From the NCBI GenBank assembly GCA_034620365.1, contig JAQGEQ010000192.1, forward strand, positions 1,297,001-1,361,000: DNA of 64,000 bases, given 5' to 3'. Position numbers and translations under genes: made by a program. Below, in pieces: positions 50,639 to 63,808 of this stretch (positions are counted from its first letter, which is position 1; each line of letters starts with the position of its first letter). The notes beneath the pieces were generated by a model. That model had not been told where the DNA came from, did not search any database, and was given only the letters and a program-made list of their open reading frames with translations. Source of the stretch: Pegea sp. RAD2-039 (taxonomy: Eukaryota > Chordata > Thaliacea > Salpida > Salpidae).

Positions 50639-50905
50639 TTAGATACTGCTGTTAAATGCAATATCATCACAACAGTTAAATGAGAACTGGAAGTGATGCT
50701 GCGAGCATAACTGCTGCCAGCGGGTATCTTCTGAGCGAGCTACTTCACGCATGAGTAAGGATACGGAAACTCTATTAACATGGATAAGTCCCCTTTTTTT
50801 ACAAACTATATCAACATAAATGTTTAGTTTCAGTTTTCTAATATGCTTCTCAGCTTTTTTTAAAGCATTTTTGGGTGTTAAGGTAGAGTAATCTGTTAGG
50901 CACAT
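50639..50905 (-). CDS. Hypothetical small protein (doubtful)
   Basis: An 88-codon frame from ATG 50905 to TGA-type stop at 50639, less AT-rich than its surroundings. It lies 171 bp upstream of the mosaic gene on the same strand. The sequence (start MCLTDYSTLTPKNALKKAEK, end CDDIAFNSSI) resembles no family I know, and no domain, signal or membrane segment is visible. It could be an exon or chance. Confidence 0.15.
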   Translation of the reverse strand: MCLTDYSTLTPKNALKKAEKHIRKLKLNIYVDIVCKKRGLIHVNRVSVSLLMREVARSEDTRWQQLCSQHHFQFSFNCCDDIAFNSSI

Positions 50906-53670
50906 ATTCTTTTCACTTTCTGTACTTAGTCAAACTGCCGTGTCAACCTAATACACACCACACACCTTTATTTAGTATACGAAAGAAGTCGAACGAAGAA
51001 TTTGTCGGTATTTAATTCGTTACAATTCGAATTGTTAAGCTATTACTTTCATAATTAACTTTGTACACCTTAACAACCTTGATTTTATATAAACTTTATT
51101 CTATTTTAGCTAATACTTCTCGACACACACTTTTCACTTTCTCTGATGACTGAACATGTTGTGATTTCAAATTTATGATTATTTTCCTTTAACTTTTTTT
51201 GTCGACCGAATTGCCTTTTTTTGCTGTCCATCTCATTTCTCGTTCTAACAAACCATTCTCATCTTTATCCAACGTCAACTAACTGTTTTCATATCTCCTC
51301 ATGAAGACCTTTTCAATTTGTTTAAACCATAATGAATTCGGCTGATGGTCCATAACTTATTAGGACAGGTGGTTGATTGGTAGCGAGTTGTTCTTACATT
51401 GTCATGGTTGACTGATTAGTGAATAGGTTTATATACTCCAAGTTTTTGTCTTTTTTCTGCTTGGTTTATCACAAAACTTTACTAATACTAAGAGCCAACT
51501 TGTAAGTAAATATATTCACAACTGACCTCGCATACATTCATTTACTTTTCAAGTGAAATTATCTGGAATAAATGTTATTCTTAAGATGAAGTATTTTAAC
51601 CTCAAAAATTTACTAAAAATATTTGTTAAGAAAATTATATACTTTTTTATACCACTTTTTTTGAAAATAATTGTATTGTGTTTCATCATCAACTCAGCTG
51701 CTTAATTTGATAAAAAGTTTATGATTAAGAGCTTTATATAGTTTAAAAATAAAACTAAAGAAAAAACTTTAACTAATTAACTTTCAACTATAAAAATAAG
51801 AAATTTATTTAACAATTTTGTTTCTAAATATATCAAATGAGTTACCAACCTTCAACGCCAATTTTTTATTGTTTTATTTTTAACATACCAATTTATTATA
51901 TCAACAAATAGTTAAAAGCTTTAGTATTCGCACCATTTATTACTAGACTTGATTACTTTTAAAAACTTCATATTATCTGATTTGCAGTTAATCCATCGAA
52001 AACTTTTTAACAAGGTCAACACAATTAAGTAGTATGATATTTACTAAAAATATTTTGGATATTTGGTTGCATATGACCTTTAAACTTTTCTAATTACAAA
52101 TAAATCTGAAGTAAAAAACCACCCCTCAAACTTGAAACTAAACTTACACCTGATTATTCATTGTTTTCTGTTCTATTTATTTTGGGGTTTTATACTGTAG
52201 AAAAGTAAAATTATTTAGTTCTATAATAAGCCACAAGTATTGAAAAAATGACCCAATTGTAAACAGCTCCAGCCATTGTCAGTTTTTAACCAACAAAAGC
52301 AATGAACACGTTTTTGATACTAAAAAGAATTGTTATTCATTCTTTTATATTTGTTCAACTTATTTTTATAAGTTGTTGGAAATTTTCAATTATACAAATG
52401 ATGTCAAAAACACTTCTCCCTATTTTAATCATCAAGGAGAAAGAACGTTTATACAGAAATGAGAGGATTAGTAACATTTTTGTGGTTACAAACTCTGGTA
52501 ATTATTTCATTGCAGTAACTTTAAAAAAACGGGTTGTTTCAACAAATAAGATACTTTGCTGTTCAAATAACCAGATATTTTGTTTAAAATAAGAATTTTG
52601 GCAATGTGAAATATGATTTTTTGACTATTCAGTCCATCATAATCTTTCATGATATTTTGTGGTAACCACAAAGGCAGTAATAAAAACCAAAGTAGCGTTG
52701 ATTAAACCTTTTCGCACTATTTAACTTAAGTATGATTGATAGTTTGATTTCAAAGAAAATTGAAGTTTAATTTTATCAGTATTTTCTCAGGTAGTAAATA
52801 AATTTAAATTATTTCGAAATCTAATATACTTCAATATTTTATTTCAAGAACTAAACGTATAATGTTATACTTGCAGTGTAAGAAATATTTACTTTATTAA
52901 AAATATACCAAAACTCATAGATAGCTGAAAAATACCTTGTAGTTTATAACTATACAACGATTAGACAGAAACCTTTTAATTCCAGATTTAACGAAAACAA
53001 GATCCAACGCTCAAAGCTTTAATCAAAAAGCTTTTTGTAAAAGAAATACCGGAGATTATTACATCGATAAGAAGCAATGTATCAGTGAAGTCCTTTAAGT
53101 AGAGATAGTACTCAGTTGCCTAATGTATTTCAAATGACGAATACCAAACTTAAGAAGTTTCTGATTTCTACAAGTTGTTTCTTGTTAGGGTTTTCCCCCA
53201 ACTTTGAAATTATTATTTTTTGCGCACACCAAATCGTTGATGCGTTTCTTCATGGCGACGGCCAAATCTGATTACGAGTTGAATCGTAACATAAAAGTCG
53301 ATCTCTTTACAAAATCTCTTCACATAAAATCTTTTTATGATCGATTTTATTTTGTTTGTCTTTTTCTATGTCATGAGCTCATATGGAAGATTTTATCGTC
53401 ACCAAGACTCGTAAATGAAATCAAAATCTGAATCTGATCAACCAATAGCGACAAAATATTTATGGATTCGATTTAATCGATCAATTAACGCACTTTGTAG
53501 CGTTTTGTGTGATCTTTTAATGTTTTCTTTTTACTACATCACTAATTGTAACTGAGTTACATCATCAGATTGCTTGTGAGTTGATAAGAAAGTTTATTTA
53601 CGTTTGTGGTTTGCTTCTTATCGACGACTGACTTGACGTCACTAATTGAACATGTGAAACATTCACCTAG

Positions 53671-53682
53671 TGCGCATGCGCA
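53671..53682. promoter_or_regulatory. NRF1-like palindrome TGCGCATGCGCA
   Basis: A perfect 12-bp palindrome matching the NRF1 consensus, in a stretch otherwise poor in CpG. A TGACGTCA lies 30 bp upstream. No start site of a recognised gene is near, so the target is unknown. Confidence 0.4.
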
Positions 53683-56052
53683 AGTCTTTTATATGTTTCA
53701 GTAAAAGGTAATATCAAAGTAAGATATTTGTAAAAAGTTTGTTCTTAAAACCCAAACAAAGCAAAAGAGATTCCTTCAGTGAAATTCTGTTTGAAAATAA
53801 ATTTGAACTTTTATATTTAAACATACATTCAAACGTGTCTAATATCAATTTCTTGTTTTCTATGTATTCAAAGCTAACCAATTTACACAACCTAGTCAAC
53901 TTTCTATATTAACATATCAAGTAAATAGCCTCTGCAATAATTTATTAGACAAAAGTGAGAAGCCCTAAAGATTTTATGATCCTTTTTTTAAAGTGTCCGT
54001 CGGGTTCTTTTGTTGTTCAAGCTTTTTTGCAGTGAGATTTTTTCCGTGGTGTTATGTACAAATGACTTCGATATGAGGTTTTAAACTTCAATGCAATCTT
54101 GTTTGTGCAATTCATATTTATTCAAAGCTGTAAGATTGTTTAAGGATCGAATTTTTACTTATCAATAGAACTCATACTAATATTTAAAGAAGACCATTTT
54201 GAAAGAAGAAAATAATTTAAAGATTATTTATGGATTACTCTGGTATATTTTGCGATGAAATCAAGGTTGAAAAGATGATATTCTTTAAGTTTTCTACTCT
54301 TTTTTTTACTTTTGGAACATTAATTCTACAATAAAAAGTTAATTACTAAAATACTATACTATTTTGCTGACAAATTAAACTAGTGGTTTGACTGCAAAAG
54401 CTTTTATTAGAAAATTGTGCCAACAAAAAGATAAAAACCAATTTTCGAATGCAGTTAACAATAAAGTTTTTTACTTCAAATAGTATTTAAATTTGTTTGT
54501 CTTTTAGGTTTGTTTTCAAATACATCTAATTGTACCTAATTTTCTTCAATCTTCTTCTGGCTATTTAAGCTAGCGTTGCTAGGTCATTTTTCATTTGATG
54601 AAATCTCTCCACTGCCAGTAGAAATTCAAAGAATTTAATTCAAGAAAAATTACTCTAAAAATTTATTGATCTGAAATGTTTTGTTTGTCAACCATCGTTT
54701 GAAAATTTCATATTTATAGTAAGAATGAGAAATAATTCTGAAATATAAATTGTGTTTCTGAGCAGACATTGAAATAAGATTTGACTCTGAAAAACACTAA
54801 GTCCTTTTTTAATCGATTATTTAATCAATAAACTTTTTTATTTACTGATGCAAGGAAGATTTGTTAAATTACTTTAAGTGAGGCTCAGCTATCTGTTGGC
54901 AAACATAAAAGAACACCAAACATTTTTTGATAACGATAAAATAAAAAATCAAATATTGGTGCAACATAAGTAAAAATTCAAGGAGTAAACAGATTTGAAT
55001 TTATGGATCAGTTAATTGAAATGAAAGGAGAGAATAATACCGATATAATGGATAAAAATTGCAAGTTAAGCCTTTGTTTATCTGAGACAATTTTGATCAA
55101 TTTACAGTATCAATTGATCCAGGACTTTTATTAACACCTATTGTAGTATCCAACATATCATATTCGAAAGAAAAGATTTGTACAACCTTTGGTTTTTGAG
55201 CGTTTAAGGTTTGAGTTTATATAAAACAATTTGTGTTGCTTGCTTACACAAAAAATGTTTATCTGAAAGTAAACAATTTTATAAGATATCAGTAGTTAGA
55301 TTTATTTTCATGTTTTAAGTTTAAACCAAAAAAAACTTTTGTGTCAATAAGCCAATGATATATTTTTAAAGATATAAGTTCGATTTGAATGAACATACTT
55401 ATGTAAATCATACAAATACAATTTTTCAATTTAAGTATTTTTTGTAAGATTGCTTGAGCTTATCAGGTACAGTTTGAGAATTTGCTTCATTTACTTTTAT
55501 TGATTTAGATATACGTAAAATACTTGTCTATTTATTATTGTTTACCTGTCAAACGTTTTCAGTTTGAGCCTTTGTAATTATTCATGCTTTACAAAAGCCG
55601 CATTGTGAGTTATTGATGTAGCATCGTAATTACTTTTAATGATAAAAATCTTCCTTGAAACTTGTGATTGATTCAAGACTTAAAATTAATGAACTATTAA
55701 AAAATAATTGAATTAATAAAGATTTATGTAAACAATCATTATCACATTGTTTATAAACAGGTCATGCATTTTCAAAGATCTAAAATTTGATTGTATAGAT
55801 AAAAGTGAACATTATCTTAATTAAAACATGATTAGTCAGTTTCTACCTCAAAAACCTCGGCACTTTTATTGGTGATTATTGAACTGAAACAACTAATAGA
55901 TGCTGCTCTGTATTTACGAAATAGTTTTGGAATAATTGAATAAGAAGTGTTAGCTAATAAAAATAGAAAGCTGGCTCTATGTGAAACATCTATTAGTAAA
56001 AAACAAATTGAAATTTTAAAACAATAGCTTCCGATTACTACCGCCTGTTAAA

Positions 56053-56381
56053 ATGTCACATAAAGTAATTTATCGACTTTTAACTCAATTGCCTTCAGAG
56101 CAAATTAAAAAAATACCAATCACAAATAAACAATTTTCCACCAGAATGAATTTTAAACCAAATGAGCCAAAGTATAACCTTAAAAAAGTCGTCATTGATT
56201 TTTCTGATATCATCTTCAAGACTGACTGTATTTTTTTGGGGTAATATTTATGACCGAGTTAAAATGAAAAATTCAAATAATAATTAACTTTAAACAAAAA
56301 ATTTCAACTTATACTGCGCGCATATTTTATAGACAAGCTGCTGAAGAATTCATATCAAGTAAGAAAAATAAAAAGTTTTAG
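56053..56381 (+). CDS. Hypothetical small two-exon protein
   Basis: Exon 56053-56240 ends at a good donor (GGG|GTAATA) and exon 56333-56381 begins after ATTTTATAG. Joined, they read in frame from ATG to TAG and give 78 residues. It starts MSHKVIYRLLTQLPSEQIKK, which could be a mitochondrial presequence, and ends in a lysine-rich tail (EEFISSKKNKKF). No family was recognised. Support comes from the matching splice phases only, so chance remains possible. Confidence 0.28.
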
Positions 56382-59300
56382 ATTACGGTTGAAAAAGATA
56401 CGTTTTCAAGTTCATTGCAATATAGAACTTTGATCCATTAAAACAATCGCGTGATATCGGGACTTATCAAATGGCTTTTTCATAATTTTATTTTCAGTAT
56501 TTTTTTTGATAAGCTCAAATAAAATATTTATTGATTGATTCATATTTCAATACAACTGGCACTTAACATTTTTGTTTCAAAATAGAAAATAATTAAGTAT
56601 AAACTTGTTAACTAGTTTTAAAACAGTTCGAAATACTTTTTTTTTAAAGTAATTTAACAAAGATGATGAAACTGAAAAATGAACTTTTCTTGAACTTTTT
56701 GTTTACAATTATATATAAAGTTTTGAATTTAAATTTCGATTTGATCGAAAAAAAATTAAGATAGAATTTTAATTATAAGAATTTAAAAAATTTGTAAAGC
56801 CTTTTGTTTTCAGATTAATCCATTCTTTTAAACTTTCTAAAAAATGAAGATAAAAAGTTTTTACGAATATCTTATTTTGGTAATTTTCAGGCATGAAAAT
56901 TCAACTATTCAAAAACAGTACAGAAATAAAATTGACAACATTTAAAACTAAATAAATTGTAATAAATTTGTGCAATATATATTCAATTTCAGACTATTAA
57001 ACTTGATATAACCTATTTAGTTAAAACTGAAAATTTGATGGAAATAAAAACGAAAATAGGAAATATGTTGGAAGAAATCTGAAGGTTTTTGTGAATTTTT
57101 TAATAAATCATACAAATTAACCTTTTGGATTAGCAGCATTGTGCATTTTTGCTTCATAATTATACCTAGATCAGGCAAAATACTTCCTTACTAGACTTTT
57201 TGAGTGATTGATTTCGTAATTGATCCTTTTTTTGAGTTTTAGTTGAAGCAATATAAATTTTTTTAGGGGAAATATAACTTAAAATTTTTTTCTCTATGTT
57301 TCTGATGTATTAGACAGCAAATAATTTCTATTTACAATTGGCTAAGATTACTTTACAATACACTTCAATAGATAATATTACAATTGACTGAGATTAAAAA
57401 TAAAAACAAATTTTCAACTATGCAATGACACTGAATGCATTTAAATAAATTATTTTTTTTAGATATTTTTAATATTCAAATATTATTTTACTGTTTTCTT
57501 TGCATACTTTTAAATCTTAATTAAACCTAACCAAACAAGATCGTTGCTTAAATAATTGAATTTTATGTTGTTATAGTGGTTTAAAAATATTTGTGGATAC
57601 TGTTTCATTGCAAGCTACTTAAAAAATAGTTTCTAATTTAAAAATTTTGCTTAATTTTAATTTTATAATTAATCTAATTGCTTTCACTTATCTTACAAAA
57701 TATTAACAAATTATAAATATAATAATAACTTTTTTTGGGTATTTCATAATGAGTAAAAGCTTTTTTAGGCAATTCATCATCAGTAGGGCAACATTATCTA
57801 TTAATATTGAAGCTGAGCTTCGTTACAGTTCACTGAGCTCACCCCTAACTGCTAACATTACACTTTCTCAAGAGACGGACACGATTTTATTCAATTTTGC
57901 TTGTTAATGAGATTTTTTAAAGATTATTTATCAATTAAACTGTCTATTTTGTTTCCTGCTAATCGGATGTATGTTTTAATCTTGAATACTCAAGAATCAA
58001 ATTTTAATTTATTTTAAATTTACTTCATTAACAATTTGAAGATAAAAAAGTTGTCTTTTTACTGATTCCAACATAAAAGTTGTAAACAACAATAAGTTTA
58101 AAAAGATTAAAGCGCTGCCTAAAAAAAATCTGCCAAAAATTATGAAATCATCTCTGACTTTAAGCTTGTTGAAAATCCATTAATAACTTTTAACATCATA
58201 AGTTTTATGATACAAAATTATTCACAATAAGAAATTAAAATTCCATTCATGATCATAAAATAAAGTCAAAGTTATAAAAATAAGATTTATTAAATGTAAA
58301 TAAAATAATAGTATACAAAAAATTATCAATTATTTTAATGTGTTTAGTAAACAAAAATATGCTTCTTCCTATGACAATATTTTGTTGATGTTAAAAGGTA
58401 TTTTGAAATTAGGCTCAGAATAAAATCAAATAGTATCCAACGCTTGATATGTGTAATGATAAAAACTGTTTAAGAGAGTTTAAAAACACCACAGTATTTT
58501 GAGACATTATTATTTGAGTCAAATGGGTTATGTAGTTTTACTGAAAGCTCCAAATTATTGAGAACCAAAGTCAATCTATCATCATACGATTTATTAAGAA
58601 CTCTTTAAATATAACCACTTCAAAGTATTTCTTTATAATAAATCTTAATTTATACACTTTTTTGACAGATAGTAAAGTTATCATTTATAATTAGCATGAT
58701 AAACCAAATATAGGTTTGCTTATTGTTTGTAGTTTGTTACCAAGGAAAGAAGTTTAAAGTTGATTGGTCTATTGAGTTTATTTTAAATATGGAAGAAAAA
58801 AAAATTACATAAAAAAGAAAATAATTGTAATGCTCAAAATGTGGTTTAAAGGTTATTTCAATTATCATTCAGTTAATTCCATTTAACTTAGAACTTTCTT
58901 CTATATGTTGGCAAAGAAGACAAATAATATTAACTTAAAAATATAAATTTTCAAAAGTATATTATTAGTCAAAAACCTTGATTTATTATATTAACAAACT
59001 GAATTGGCTTTAATTGATTAATTTTTTTTTACTTTACTACAAAATTTTAGCTACAAATTATTACATTATATTGAAATACCTCAAATAACCATCATTAAAA
59101 ATTTGTTTAGAGATAAAATATTATCAAAAAACCAACCTAAATTAACACTTACATATTCTTTGCACATCTTGTTTACTAAGCTCTTATAATCTGATAAGCT
59201 TATTACTTTCAAATATATAAAGACATCATTGAAACTAAAAGTTAATGGTTAAAATAGCTACATTGAGATTAATTATTTTTCAAAGATGATTAAATTTTTT

Positions 59301-59593
59301 AACATAATAATCCATCTGATAATACCAATAATTAGTAAATTATATTTGATGAACAAGTTCTTTTAGTCAATGTCAAAAGTTAATCATATAATTAATTAAT
59401 TGTTAGGTATTATAAAAATATCTACTAGCTATTTTTAGCTGACAAACCACTTATAGTTCTAATGATAAGATAAAGGTAAATATTTTGATTATCTCAAGTT
59501 ACATTGATCGAAATTTTGTTTTTTATTGCAACAATTTTGGAATAAAGTTTCGAAATATTTTCTTTTTTAATAAAAATCTTTTTTTGGAATTTT
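56382..59593. other. Gene-poor AT-rich region
   Basis: About 3.2 kb with no gene I can support. A small island near 57749-57907 is less AT-rich and holds a 52-codon frame starting MSKSFFRQF; nothing else backs it. Confidence 0.45.
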
Positions 59594-60675
59594 TTAGATC
59601 AACTCTTCAATCCATTCAATATAATCAGAAACTTTTATATAAACTCCAGGATATATTCCACAGTTAATTCCAAATGAAGTTAACCCAGCTACACTTCCAT
59701 CGCATACAGCTGGTCCCCCAGAATCTCCCTAAGATTAAGAGATCTGAGATCAAATTGAACCGAAAATAGAGTTTGAAGAAAACCTGACATGCATCTTTAC
59801 TACTTCCATCAAAACTCCCCAAACATATCATTCCATTTTTGATGTAATCTCCATAAATAGATCTACACTCTTCATCAGACACAACAGCAACTTTCACACT
59901 TAACAGGTCATCAGAAACCTCTCCTATTCACAGTAACTCAGTCACGTGATTTCCAATACTAACCAATCACGACGAACCTCCAAACGAAGTCGTTCCCCAT
60001 CCATAAACAGAACAATCAGTTCCAACAGCAGGTGGCGTATGAGAGAGAACAGCAAGCTTCACTTCTTCATTCAAGGTGACGTAACCCTGTAAAGTAATGA
60101 CGTCACCGCACGTGTTGATAGGTCTTTCGGTCGCTCTTAAAATTTCGATTTTTTACTGATCGTGACGTCATAAGAAGTTGATATTACGTCGATCTGAATC
60201 AGCATGACGTCATTGAGGTAAGTGTCCGGGTCAAAGTTGGGGTGCTGGATCTGATCTTTAATTCGGAAGACCTGTTCACTTTTCTCAAATTTAGATAGTG
60301 TGACGTCACCTAACGTGACTACTAGCGAGTCTTGCTTGCTGGTGACGACAAAGTGACGAAATGAAGTTTGTGAAGTTGTCATGGTTACCACATTGACACC
60401 TGTAGTAGCAGTGAGCTGCGGTGAGAATGAAACGAATAGAAATAAGAGATCCACCACACATCAAGCCTCCATTTCGTTTGATGTTTGCTATGAAAGGAAG
60501 AACGTGAGGCTCCTCTACAGATCCTCCTACAATCCGATCATCAAATCCTAATCAACGAGATCTTGAATGTTTTGAAGTAAATTTTTAAAAAAAGGAAAAA
60601 AATGTTTTAGATGAAAAATGAAAGTTGGTAACCTTGAGTTAGTGTAGCGACGAAAGCTAGAATTAAAAATTTCAT
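59594..60675 (-). CDS. Secreted trypsin-like serine protease
   Basis: A chymotrypsin-fold (S1A) enzyme. Six exons: 60633-60675, 60400-60547, 60188-60338, 59978-60086, 59784-59923 and 59594-59728, joining to 241 residues. Signal peptide [15 protein letters not shown] is followed by a four-residue pro-segment FDDR and the activation site IVGG. His57 lies in LTAAHC at the end of exon 2. Asp102 is in LNDVMLIQI. Ser195 is in GDSGGP at the start of exon 6. The residue six before Ser195 is Asp (KDACQ|GDSGG), so cleavage after Lys/Arg is expected. The C-terminal helix is [15 protein letters not shown] full-length zymogen with no defect seen. Four TGACGTCA octamers fall within the gene. Confidence 0.93.
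60098..60308. repeat. Cluster of TGACGTCA palindromes in the protease gene
   Basis: Exact copies start at 60098, 60163, 60205 and 60301, in exon 3 and the following intron of the trypsin gene: four octamers in 211 bp. Confidence 0.85.
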
Positions 60676-63588
60676 TTTCTGTCAAGTAGTATAATCAATC
60701 GATAAAAGAATTTTCTGTTTATAAGCGGTTCTTATGTCTACACTTTTGTATTTCATAGTAAAAAATAACCTCATAAAACAGATGTAGTTATTCACAGCAA
60801 ATTTGATGAAAAATAAAACGTTAAAGGTTAACTAAATATTTTTATCTTCCAGATAAGCACCAAGAAAGTCAAATGAATCCAAGAACTAATTTTATGCTCC
60901 AAAAAACCCTACAAAGTTGTATTTAAACTCTATAAAGTTTTGCAATTTATGTTACTTTTTAGTTAATACCATAATCGTGAGCTTTTAGATAAACTAAATC
61001 TTCAGCTTCTTGTCAATATGTGAAAACTATCTGCTAATGTAAAAATAGCTTTGAAGTTTATCTTTTTATCTTTATTAGATTTCTTCGCTTTGAATTTAAA
61101 CTTTTAGTGATAGAAATTACTTGCTTCACTAAACAACAATATGCTTTAAGCTGATCTAAATGGTAACATAAAGATTAACTTTCTTGTTTGAATATGCTTA
61201 GTTAAAGTGGATGGTTGAAAGAGTAATTTACACAAAAGATTAAACTAAAAAATATTTCTTTGAAATAAATTATAAATCACAAGTTGATGTAGGAACAGGA
61301 TTACTTTAATCATACAAGCTGTGATGTGAAATAAAAAATGAATAATATATTTAAGATTTGTTGAATTTACAAAAATATTTTAACTTCACCAAGACAGAAT
61401 ATAGAACAAATATTCAATTATACACATGACCAAGTTAATGATACTAAACACAATACAAACATTGTAGTTAGCTTTGAGTGTTTGCAATTAGGTTTATGTT
61501 TATTATGAAATATCTTTTAATTATCTTTGTTTCAATATCAAATAGTTTAGCTTTTAATAATTAGATGATGAAATTTCAAAAATTAAGTTATCTCTTCATC
61601 TACAAAGTTTATTTTCAATTTCTAGTCTTAATGCTTAAATGCAATTCATTTTGATTTTTGCATATCTTGAATACAATTAAAGAATTTTTGCAAATAATTA
61701 CTAAGTGATGCTGTGAAATTGAGAAAGGTTATTGCACTTTTACACCACATAGAGCTCTCAAAAACTGATATTTAACGTAAATTATTTATCATTAGTATCT
61801 ATCCAATAATACATAACTTCTCAGTGGCAAAAGTGGTTTATTAAAACCTACAAGATAAAGGTTTCAACTTCTTGGTATGTAACTCTTTGCCTTATACATC
61901 GACTCAAGTTTTTCTATTTGTAGTTCTTACTTAAGCATACATTACTTACTGATGAAAACATCTGTTCATAAAGCTGATTGTCTATTTACACTTCAATTTT
62001 TGATTTTTAGTTTGAGTTTTTTCTACTTTTATCTATGCAAAATTAATTAATCAACTGCAGAGCCAGAACTTGTATCGATTGAACCATCAGCAGAAAATCC
62101 AAAGATTTTTTAATCATGCTAGTTCTTGAGTAATCTTCTTAATTAGTACTAACGATAATAATTGTGTTGATAAAACCACCTGCTAGTATCATACTTTCTT
62201 TGATTTAAAATCTGTATTAAACTCACAAGAAAAATTTCAGATCAATTAATCTTGTGTAAAATTTGTTAAATTTAGCAAAATAATCTTCATCAGTACTTCA
62301 GACCAATTAAAATTCATTTAAATAACCTTAAATTTGAATAAATGCACAAATACAGCTTAGTTTATAATGAGAAAGTAAAGATTAAATAATTTATTTGTTA
62401 GAAAAAAGTCTATAAGCTCGAAAAAATTTTATATCAAAGCTTATTTTGTTTCAATTTTTTTTTTCAACAATTGTTTTTAATTATTAATCAAAAGTACTTC
62501 AAATTCAAAAGAGTCAAGTTATTTGTGTACTATGTTCTAGGTAGAGACTATGAAAAAATATTATCTGGATTATTTTAAAGATTTTCTTTTCAAAAATATG
62601 ATTTCTTATCGTTTTTTAACGGCAAAGTTTGATGGTTAAAGATTGTAGATGACAAAATAAGCTATGGATTAACACGGAGATTTATTTACACAAACACCTT
62701 CAGACATTATAGAAAAGATTTAGCGCCACCACGTGGCAGTATTTTGTGAGAATTTGTAAATTGAAAACTTGACAAATTCGCTAAAACATCTCAAAAACGA
62801 ATCTGCGAAAAATCCGTTAAAACTGGAAAAGAATTTATTGAATAGTATAAAGATTAATTGTTCCATCGCAGCTTCAAAGCTACCAAAGAGTAGTAAGGCC
62901 ACTAAAATAAATGACTCATAGCTGTGTAAAGTGATTAATGGAAAAAAAGGAACATCAATTTTCGAAAAAATTCTTTAAATAAATTTCAGAGTAAACTTTA
63001 AAAATGTTTGCTTTTCAGAATCAATTAAATCTACTAATTTTGTTTTTGAAAAAGTTAAAAATGGTCTGCATTTGGCTGTAGTCTAGTGACTAGTTAGAAA
63101 ATTTAAAAAATTCCCCTACAAAAAATTACAAAAACATTTTCTTCATTTTATATAATAATTAAATTATTATAAATATTTTAATATTCTTTGAAATCTATTT
63201 ATGATTACTGCAATTTTCAAAAAACTTTGTTTACTAACTCAAAAATGGAAGTTTTTTGTTTTAATTTCTAGAATTAATTTTTTGTAAATAATCATTATAC
63301 TTTTAATTGTTTTCAATCAAATAATTTTATTAAAAGACAGAACAAGAAGTAATTAACAAAATTATAAGTTTAATAGAATGATAAATAAAAGGACTAAAAG
63401 TCAATCAAACTTAAACATCAAGTTATTCAACAATCATAATATAATTGTCTCGATTATAGTTTTGACTTACAACAAACATATTTTATAAACCATTAAAAAT
63501 ACTTGAAAGAGAAAGAGAATTATCAGATAGCTCATTAAAAATTATAAGAATAAATTCATAGATTCAAAGTTGACGTCATCGTACGATA
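60676..63588. other. Gene-poor AT-rich region
   Basis: About 2.9 kb between the protease gene and the last gene. No exon I can support. A 49-codon stretch near 62770-62914 (+) is open but has no other support; an E-box/CTCF-like site sits at 62722. Confidence 0.45.
62722..62739 (-). promoter_or_regulatory. E-box palindrome within CTCF-like motif
   Basis: The plus strand reads AGCGCCACCACGTGGCAG. It contains CACGTG, the palindromic E-box. The reverse strand CCACGTGGTGGCGCT differs from the CTCF core CCACNAGGTGGCGCT at one position. Function is inferred from motif match only. Confidence 0.25.
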
Positions 63589-63808
63589 TTAGTATCCATT
63601 TCGCTTTTCTTCCATTATACATTTCATTAAAGCACTGTCAAATGCTCCGTTTTCTAAGAGTATCATTTTGTCAAGTTTTTACATTAAAAAAATTCATTTA
63701 TTTTACCCTTAAGCTCCATGAAAAGTTCAAAATCTTGCAGAAGTGAATTGATCTTCTCTTGTATGTTTTCAGGGAAATTTTTGAGGTCTTCTTCAGGAAG
63801 AATCTTTT
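63589..63808 (-). CDS. Last two exons of an unrecognised gene
   Basis: Two minus-strand exons join in frame: 63707-63808 (KILPEEDLKNFPENIQEKIN...) and 63589-63653, ending KCIMEEKRNGY at TAA 63589-63591. Splice phases match (AAG G|GTAAAA, then CTTAG|AA giving Glu). The segment is charged and helical. I could not identify the exon before it; the gene probably continues off the right edge. Family unknown. Confidence 0.4.

Larger units (their letters stand above)
50468..56052. other. Gene-poor region upstream of mosaic gene
   Basis: About 5.6 kb. I found only the weak candidate frame at 50639-50905, a TGACGTCA at 53634-53641 and an NRF1-like palindrome at 53671. The open frames at 52302-52592 and 53204-53431 are within the length expected by chance in DNA this AT-rich. 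Confidence 0.45.

Noticed and set aside
52302..52592. 96-codon plus-strand frame
   Set aside because: At this AT content a few frames of such length are expected by chance in 64 kb; no domain, signal or splice support.
53204..53431. 75-codon plus-strand frame
   Set aside because: Length within chance expectation; composition typical of AT-rich non-coding DNA.
62720..62902. 60-codon minus-strand frame
   Set aside because: Phe-rich and within chance expectation; no conserved feature.
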